Positions 56,862 through 64,000 of a DNA stretch of 64,000 bases are shown piece after piece. Made by a program: the position numbers and the translations under genes. The notes below the pieces were generated by a model. It was not told where the DNA came from. It saw only the letters and a program-made list of their open reading frames with translations, and did not search any database. Numbering within the stretch: the first letter of the stretch is position 1; each line of letters begins with the position of its first letter. Source of the DNA: Spirogloea muscicola (taxonomy: Eukaryota > Streptophyta > Zygnematophyceae > Spirogloeales > Spirogloeaceae); the NCBI GenBank assembly GCA_009602725.1, contig WELB01000079.1, forward strand, positions 396,873 through 460,872, in the 5' to 3' direction.

Positions 56862-58913
56862 GGCCGCGTCGGGGCCGGCCAGCACAGGTGCCCTGACAGG
56901 CGGGGGGCTCTTAANCGCCGCCGTGGCGGCCGCAGCGGCGGCTGCGCTCCTCGCGTCCCCCGCTTGCCTGGATAAGCGACGTAGCTGGCAGCGCCACTGC
57001 GTCGGGCTGGGGAGCGCTCCGCCGGCCCGGCTCGTCCGCGCCGTCTGTGGCGGCAATGGCGGCAATGGGACTTCGTCGTCACGGCAGTCGTCGGCTGCTG
57101 CGGCGCGCCAGTGCAGCAGCAGAAGCGATGGCGAAGGCAGCTATGTGCCCGAGGCTGCTTTCGCCAATGCGGGGAGCGACGCGGCAGCGGCGGTGGCGAA
57201 CGCGGCGGCGAGCCCGCCGGCCTTCAAGTACCGTCTGACGCTGGCCTACGACGGCACGGACTTCGCCGGTGCGTTGCTGCATTGCCACACCGGCTGAAAA
57301 TGCCGCCAGTTATAAGACGGGTTGCCGCGGGCGCGGAGCGGCCAGTGGGAACCAGGCTCGTCAGGCGAGTCCTCGATGGGGACCCGCGGCCCTGTCTTGG
57401 CTGCCGTCGTGACGCCTTCTCGGTGGCGGTCGTGCTGGCAGGCTGGCAGCTGCAGCGGCGGCCGGTGACCGTGCAGCACCATGTGGAGGCCGTGCTGGTG
57501 ACGCTCACGGGGCAGTCGCGTGACGAGCTCCGCGTGGCAGCGGCCGGGCGCACCGACGCAGGCGTGCACGCGAGAGGTCAGGTACTTTGAGGCTTCCACT
57601 AGTGGGTCGCAGCTCGCTTGCAGCCCAAACCCCTTCTTTCACATACACACCCAGTCAGCCAAACGAGCCGTGGCTGAAGGCCTGCGCTGCACCTTCTCAG
57701 GTCGTGAGCTTCGTCACATCCAAGCAGCTGACTTGCCCTGGGGCTCTGAAGTCCCTCAACGCACTGCTCCCCAAGGCCATCCGAGCATTGGAGGTCAAAC
57801 CCGCCGCTCTCGACTTTCACGCCCGTCTGCATGCCCTGGCCAAGACTTACCACTACTCCATTCTCTGTGCGCCGGTCATGGATCCCTGCAGGTGGGCATC
57901 TGCTGTAGCTCATTGTGTATTAGGACAAAGCAGGATTGACATCCTATGAGTCTGCACCTTAAGAATCATGTTGTAGCTCCTGAGCAAGCAGCTGAACGTC
58001 ATCCTTTTTCCACATGGTGCTAAATGTCCTGCTCCGCCTTGTGTGCATGCCAGGCGCCTCTATTCCATGCACGTGACTGAAGCGCTAGACTTGGAGTCAA
58101 TGCGACTTGCTGCTCGTATATTTGTTGGTGAACACGACTTCTCAACATTTGCGAATCAGTCAACAAACAAGAGACGCCGGCCAGTCCGCCACATCACTCA
58201 GCTCGACATTGTGGACGAGGTTAGTCTCGTGCCAGTCAGCAGCCAGTCTCATTGCAGATAAGTATCTGCGCAAGCCCTCTTCATATCACACTGGCTACTT
58301 CATGATTGTCTCTGTTATCCCACAAAATTGTTGCTGTTTGTCACCATGCTCTTCATGGTCGAATTATTGATTGGCGACGACTGCAATTTGGCGTCCAGGG
58401 AGGTGGGAGCCTGCGGATTGAGATCTCGGGGTCGGGCTTCCTGTACAAGCAAGTCCGCAACATGGTGCGTCTTTCCAGCACAAGTAGCCGGAAGTAACTG
58501 ATCTTCCATGGTGCATAGCATTCTGGATGAGCTGGTGTGGCACGTGCCCCAGGCTGCTGCAAGAGCTGATGGAGCCTTGCAGGTGATATCTCCAACATCA
58601 AGTGCTTGTTACTGAGATTCTTTGGACTACCACTGTCGCTGCTGCCCAGGTTGGCCTGCTCGTTGATGTTGGACGGGGCAGAGCGTGTACCCGCACTGTG
58701 ACGGAGCTGCTGCAGTCGCGAGACCGGGTCCAGCTGGCGATGCAGACACCATCAGCTCCTGCACACGGCCTCTGCCTCGTGTCGGTGGAGTACCCAAGCA
58801 AGGTCCTCCAGCCTCCTTCTGAGCTGAGCGAGATGCACCATGATACAGGCTTTGATTGCGGGGAAGAGGTGCTTGCCATTCGCAGCTCCAGCACAGCAGT
58901 TGAGCTCGCTTAA
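56860..58913 (+). CDS. tRNA pseudouridine synthase, TruA family
   Basis: Converts uridine to pseudouridine in the anticodon-stem region of tRNAs. Six exons: 56860-57268, 57442-57581, 57701-57891, 58054-58219, 58399-58464, 58650-58913, phases matching, about 411 residues. TruA motifs: YRLTLAYDGTDFAGWQLQ, the catalytic aspartate in AAAGRTDAGVHARGQVVSF, LNALLPKAIRALEV, DFHARLHALAKTYHYSI, FVGEHDFSTFAN with NKRRRPVRHI, ISGSGFLYKQVRNMVGLLVD and, after a spacer, APAHGLCLVSVEYP. The N-terminal 110 residues are Ala/Ser-rich with no motif and look like organelle targeting (AAVAAAAAAALLASPACL). They contain the N at 56915, so frame and start upstream of it are not certain. A spurious exon-like stretch inside the last intron was set aside because its phase does not fit. 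Confidence 0.95.
56915..56915. other. Single-N join inside TruA exon 1
   Basis: One N within the alanine-rich leader of the pseudouridine synthase. If it stands for more or fewer bases, the frame and the start codon at 56860 would change. Confidence 0.9.
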
Positions 58914-60675
58914 GCACATCAATGTGGACCTCTGTTGAATGAGCCAGAGCCCGCCTCAGCTCAATAATTTCGTGCCTGCCACCAGATACTGGCCAATGCT
59001 TGATTGTACGCCCGATCCCAGCAACAGCAGCAAAATAGTCAAACGCCTTGCCAGCAGAGGTGAGCCCTTGGTCCACAGTGATGCTAATGACAACCTGCAG
59101 TCCCGCGCAGTGGTGGATTCAGAAGACTTGGTGGAGAGAGTAGTACAAAGAATTTATTGGAAGCAATCAAAGGGTGCAGCTGCGAGAAGTTCGAGAAGCA
59201 GCAATCGGAAAGCTCTGTGTCTTACCGAAGTGGGAGCATGCACCAGTTACGTAAGCCGCTGGACATTGGGAGGCAGCTCCGTGGCACGGAGGTGGTCAGG
59301 AGACCCATTGCAGCCCAAGCAGGCGAGCAAGGAAGAGGGCAGCCCGGAGGCGGCAAGTGATGGCCAATGGCCGTATGTGGAGGAAGGCCCGCGGTGCGCA
59401 TGGAGAATGAGGCCAAAGGAAGAAGCTAGTACACCTCTCGTAAGAAGAACTTGAAAGGTAATATGAGGTGCTAAGATAATAAAACGAAAAACAGGGAGAA
59501 GCTCTTCCAGTAGGAGGCAGTGGCTGGTGAAAGGCAAGCTCAGCGTAATGGACAAAGTTCATGCAGAGCCCCAGGTGAGCAACGGCTAAGTGCCCCGGTT
59601 GCAGTGGGCGGGGCAGCAGGTTCCAGTAGCTCGGTACTTCCACGGACGCGCGTTGCTTCTGCCCTTGTACATTCCTTTGGGCTGGCTCATCACAGCTATT
59701 GCCTTACATTGGAAGAGCGTTCCGCTTTTTCATGACCGTCACACCACCACTTTATTCGTCAACAAGCGTTGTGGGGACTGAAGCAGCTTGTTTAGGTGTA
59801 GGGTTTGAGACTCAGCACCGCAGCTGACAGCTTCCACTCCAGGATAGCATGCAGGCACCTTGGCCCCTCGCCACACTCAGCGCGTCGCTTCGTCGTCAAG
59901 CGGGCGCACATCCCCCCCCTCCCTTGCTTTGTGTAGCCTCGGTCATTGTAGCCTCAGCAGCCTCTGCATTGGTTTTTGGCCTGGACTTTATTGGGCTCAC
60001 TGGGCTCACTGGGCTCGGCTTAGCCTCCTGCTCAACTCATGCGCACAGTGCCTTCGCTCTCTCTTCGCCGCCGCCAGCCGACGGCGGGACGAACTTGGCG
60101 GCCGCGCTTGGGCGCCAGCGACGGCTCATCGCCCCACCGGCGGCTCGCTGCCATTAAGCCCTTCGCTTCATCTGCTTTCATGGCATTGCTTGGCCCCCCC
60201 TCGGTCTTCCCCTTCCCCCCCAACGGCTCCCTAGCTCGCCGCCGGCGCCCCCCCGGGCGCCGGGCGCCTTGCCAACCCCCCGGGGCGCTCGAGCGCCTGA
60301 GTGCCGCCGGGCGCACATGCCGCCGCCTGCGAAGGCACGGCACGCACCTGCGCGGCGCGCTCCTCAGAGCTCGCCTCGCAGAGTGCCGTCCGCAGCGCGG
60401 CCCCCAGCTGGCAGGGTCCCTCATGCCACGCCGTGCGCTGCGGCGGCCACGGCGGTGGCGAGGGAGGATACGGCACCTAGGCAGCTTGCACAGCCTCGTG
60501 CGGGGGACATGGGTCCGGCTGCCCAGCTCACAAGCTGGCTCGGCCGGCTGCGTTCTAACCCTCGGCTCACTTGTGCCGGGGAGGAAAGCGCACTGGCGGC
60601 CAGCGCGAGAGCAGTGCACCGGAGCTCCAGAGCTGCTGCGCTACGCGCTCATCCCGGGCCCCACCAGGCCCAGGG
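58914..60675. repeat. Intergenic with family A and B remnants, then GC-rich leader of the LINE
   Basis: Minus-strand family B remnant at about 59390-59440, family A at about 59495-59550 (-) and 59670-59720 (+, GGGCTGGCTCATCACAGC). A short tandem GGGCTCACT occurs three times near 59993-60012, and a family B end lies at 60035-60060. Long open frames at 60039-60986 overlap the LINE frame on other strands and phases and are compositional. Confidence 0.6.
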
Positions 60676-63512
60676 ATGGACGAGGCGGCTGTCCCGACCA
60701 CGGCCCATACGCCATCCGAGATTGCTGTGGAGGAGGACAACATGGAGAGGGGCACAGGAACCCCTCCACCAGTATCCTCTCCCACTGCTTCTCATGCTGC
60801 TCTTCTTACGGGCTTCGAGCCCCACCCACAACCAACGCCGTGCACCTCTCCCGCGTCTGCAGGGCAGGCGGCTTCCACAAACCCCCCCGCATCTTTGAGG
60901 GGAGGTCGCCGCAGCGGAGGAGCCAGGCGGCGCTTGGAATTGGTAGTTGCCATGGGTTCGGTGAGTGGTGGCAGTGGTGCACGTGATGCTGACGGACCCG
61001 TGGCTGGCGATGCCGCTGTATCAGCTGCACTTTGGGAAGGGGAACAGGGCCAAGAGGACCTCCGGCCCCCTGCGGAGGCAACCTCTTGCCGGCCTGTTGA
61101 CCTCCGCTGCCGGCTCTGCCGGCGGCGCTGTGCCACCAAGGCGGGTCTGAGCACGCACGAGCGGGCCTGCGTGCGTTCTGCTAATAGACAGGCGCAGCAG
61201 GCAGAGGCATCCGCCACTGCTCGGGCTCGCAGAGCCCCTTCAAGAGGGGCGATGCCAACACCACCACCAGGGCCTTCGGCAGAACACTGGCGGTGGGCGG
61301 TGAGCATGGACGTCTCCGAGATCCTGCGGATGACCAATGCGCAGCTCCTCCGACACATCCCGTATTGGGCCCGGCCTCACATACGGCGAGCCCTTCGGCC
61401 CCTCCTGACACGTCTGGCTCGTGACGGCGAGGATGAGGCTGCATGGGCAGTGTTTGTGTTGTTTCTGCGACTTTTGCTTGGTCGCCTGCCGCAGGGGAAG
61501 GCAGGTCGCAAGGAGCTGCTGCTGCGCCTCCACCTGTTGGAAGGTGGGGCGTGGCAGCTGCTACTTGCAAAACACCAAGCAGCTGCGCGACTCGCGCAAG
61601 CCATGTATCGGCCCACCACGTCGGAATCTGATATCAAGAAGGCGGGCAAGCGACGTGCCATCCGATTCGGACGAGCCGGCGACCTTGCTAGGGCTGCCCA
61701 AGCCTTGGAGCCCTCCACACCAGCACCGCATGATGCGGCAACCCTGGCCGCACTTGAGCAGCTCCATCCTCCGGCCCCGCGTGATTTTGATACATGGATG
61801 GAGAGCTCTATGCCTGCTCACCCAGTGGACTTGGACCCGGCTGTCTTCCGTCAGGCAATTGTGAGCAGCCGCAAGGCAGTCGCCAGGGGTCCATTTGGCA
61901 TGCTTTTTGAGCACTTGCGGAAGTTGTATGGGGAGGACGACTCGGAGGATTTGGATCTGTTGCAGAGGGTTGCACCACATGTCGCGCGTGGACACCTCAC
62001 CCATCGTGTAGGCGCAATCCTCTGCACAAGTATTCTCATTGCTTTGCAGAAGGACAACGGCGGAGTGCGTCCTATCTCGATGGGGGAGGTTCTGGCGTGC
62101 CTCGTGGGGCGCACCCTAATGCTGCAGATCCAGGACGATGCCCAGGCGCACTTCCATCCCCACCAGTTTGGGGCTGGGATGCGTGCTGGCGCTGAGACCC
62201 TGGTGCATGGGGTATGAGCGGCAATGGATGTCAACCCCCACTGGCTGGCCTTGAGCGTGGACGTACGTAATGCTTTCAACTCCGTGGATCGGCAGGTTAT
62301 CGCCGAGGAACTACTGAGTATTTTTCCACCCTCCTCCCTCACTTCCGATGCATGTATGGCTCGCCATCTGCATTGTTGTGGGGGGCAGGGAGTTCTTTAG
62401 CTGTTCTGCAGTCAAAGTCAAAGACTGGGACACGGCAAGGTGATCCCTTGGGTGGTTTTCTCTTCGCTCTGGCGCATCACCGTGCTTTGCGCAACACGGC
62501 GAGCGCTCACCCTGGCGTTCTCCTCCCGAGTTATGCGGACGATACTACGCTCCTCCGCCCCCCAGAGAAGGCGCTGCGAGCTTTCGGCACGCTTCAGCAC
62601 CAGCTCCAGCTCATCGGGCTTTGGATAAGTACTGCCAAGTGCTCTGCCTGGTCCCCCAACGGCCTCCCTCTTTCCCTCCTTCCCTCATTGCCTACATCTT
62701 GTCAGACTCCAGAGGGTGGCTTGAGGATCTTGGGAGTGCCTGTAGGGGACCCGTCTTTTTCGGAGGGTGCTGTCCTTGCTCGTCTCCAAGGATATATGCA
62801 GGTCCTGCCAGAGCTCCCCACCCTCGGGGACTCTCAGTTGGCAGTGGCCATTTTGACCAGGAGTGTGGCACAGCGGCCGTGTTACCTCCTAAGAACGGTC
62901 CCACCTTCGGTTACCATGGATGAGGTCTATGCATCCATAGATGTCAGGCTCCAACGATGCCTAGCTGACATGATTGCTCACCCACTTCTAGAGCAGTCCC
63001 CAGCAGCACTGGTGCAATGTACGCTGCCCATCCGTCTCGGTGGGCTTGGTTGTCGCCCCTTGGTCCGCTTGTGCAGACCAGCGTACCTTGGCTGCTGGGC
63101 CCAGGTGGCTTCGTCCATATCTGGACGATTCCTCCTTGGGCAACAACGTGTGTTGGCGCCTCACATCAGTACCGTGGTTCAGGGGAGTCTGCCTTTCCAA
63201 GTGACTCTCAAAGCATGCCAACAGGACCTCTTTGCCGCATACCCGCCTCTGGTAAATGAGCCTGTTAGTTTTGCTGCCTGGGCTGACGTTTCTGATGTCA
63301 AGGCTCAATCGCGGTTTACCCGTGCTGCAGACGAGCAACCACTGGAGCATCTCCGGAGTCTCCTCCAAGGAGATGCTCGAGGCCAGGCTCGGCTCCTATC
63401 TGTTTCGTCTCTGGGAGCGTCTGAGTGGCTCCGCGCTTTGCCTTTGCATGCGGGCTTGCGGATGGAGAATGCTTTGTTTTGCGATGCTATGCGCCGCCGT
63501 CTTGGCTTGCCA
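60676..63512 (+). mobile_element. LINE-like retrotransposon with C2H2 zinc finger and reverse transcriptase, 3' part in gap
   Basis: The frame beginning near ATG 60676 runs open to 62217. Around 61108-61175 it encodes a zinc finger (CRLCRRRCATKAGLSTHERA, C-x2-C...H) like those at the N-terminus of R2/NeSL-type LINEs. Reverse transcriptase motifs follow: VRPISMGEVLACLVGR, HPHQFGAGMRAGAETLVHG, then LALSVDVRNAFNSVDRQVI, TRQGDPLGGFLFALAHHRAL, LLPSYADDTTLL (the catalytic YADD) and the thumb-side LGVPVGDPSFSEG. Further on IRLGGLGCRPLVRLCRPAYL is the conserved post-RT block. The copy is decayed: a TGA at 62215 and a change of frame near 62340-62400 interrupt the reverse transcriptase. It ends at the N gap, which hides the endonuclease end and tail. 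Family assignment to the endonuclease fragments at 49109 and 15225 is inferred from type and GC-rich codon style. Confidence 0.9.
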
Positions 63513-64000
63513 NNNNNNNNNNNNNNNNNNNNNNNNNNNNNNNNNNNNNNNNNNNNNNNNNNNNNNNNNNNNNNNNNNNNNNNNNNNNNNNNNNNNNNNN
63601 NNNNNNNNNNNNNNNNNNNNNNNNNNNNNNNNNNNNNNNNNNNNNNNNNNNNNNNNNNNNNNNNNNNNNNNNNNNNNNNNNNNNNNNNNNNNNNNNNNNN
63701 NNNNNNNNNNNNNNNNNNNNNNNNNNNNNNNNNNNNNNNNNNNNNNNNNNNNNNNNNNNNNNNNNNNNNNNNNNNNNNNNNNNNNNNNNNNNNNNNNNNN
63801 NNNNNNNNNNNNNNNNNNNNNNNNNNNNNNNNNNNNNNNNNNNNNNNNNNNNNNNNNNNNNNNNNNNNNNNNNNNNNNNNNNNNNNNNNNNNNNNNNNNN
63901 NNNNNNNNNNNNNNNNNNNNNNNNNNNNNNNNNNNNNNNNNNNNNNNNNNNNNNNNNNNNNNNNNNNNNNNNNNNNNNNNNNNNNNNNNNNNNNNNNNNN
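63513..64000. other. Assembly gap (N run)
   Basis: All 488 bases are N. The gap follows directly on the LINE post-RT region, so it probably reflects unresolved repeat sequence. Confidence 0.99.

Noticed and set aside
58521-58583. Exon-like stretch ILDELVWHVPQ inside the last TruA intron
   Set aside because: It reads well but its phase fits neither neighbour, and direct joining of 58464 to 58650 gives the family sequence QVRNMVGLLVDVGRGR without it.
60039-60986. Large plus-strand frame overlapping the start of the LINE
   Set aside because: Its composition is Arg/Pro/Ala-rich without motif, and the alternative frame from 60676 carries the zinc finger and RT motifs.

Overview
The window looks like nuclear DNA of a green-lineage eukaryote, most likely a streptophyte alga. 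Genes are split by spliceosomal introns of roughly 50 to 500 bases. Several products carry plastid-type N-termini (a RIQ/DUF1118 thylakoid protein, a DUF493 protein, a TPM-domain thylakoid protein). There is a GT77 wall-type glycosyltransferase. A FAM221-like protein also occurs, a family known mainly from animals and protists. Mesostigma-like flagellates would fit, but the species is inference. Exons were placed by eye: I required GT-AG borders (one GC-AG), matching phase from exon to exon, and homology I could recognise. The recognised genes come out as frames divisible by three with no internal stop.

Layout: 3-ketodihydrosphingosine reductase (-, 0.77-3.5 kb) is head to head with a FAM221-like gene (+, 4.0-5.4 kb). 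Next come a LEA2/NHL membrane protein (-, 6.2-7.9 kb) and an unrecognised multi-exon gene (+, 9.1-11.8 kb). A repeat-dense block fills 12-16.9 kb. A 14-exon bi-modular glycosyltransferase runs from 17.2 to 22.6 kb. Repeat-rich intergenic DNA follows (22.6-28.4 kb), then a poorly resolved gene (28.4-29.8 kb). A second LEA2 gene (-, 31.0-32.9 kb), a mitochondrial LSU rRNA fragment (about 34.0-34.2 kb), a RIQ-like gene (-, 34.6-35.7 kb) and a two-RRM hnRNP-like gene (+, 36.6-38.4 kb) come next. DUF493 (+) and DUF2062 (-) genes converge at 39.7-43.2 kb. After more repeats lie an SDS22-like LRR gene (-, 46.5-48.5 kb), glutamine synthetase (+, 51.4-54.7 kb), and a divergent pair of TPM-domain protein (-) and tRNA pseudouridine synthase (+) at 55.3-58.9 kb. 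A LINE-like element (60.7-63.5 kb) runs into a 488-base N gap.

The genes do not form one pathway. Shared themes are plastid and thylakoid function (RIQ, DUF493, TPM, probably one LEA2), lipid and wall biosynthesis (KDSR, GT77) and nitrogen assimilation (GS). Intergenic space is dominated by four short dispersed families, here called A, B, C and D. Family A has a conserved GGCTGG...CCAGCC hairpin and follows, in the same orientation, each of three 5'-truncated 3' fragments of the LINE. This suggests family A is, or was captured from, the LINE 3' tail, and I regard it as the most interesting signal in the window. I saw no CRISPR array, no bacterial-type operon and no tRNA gene I could support.
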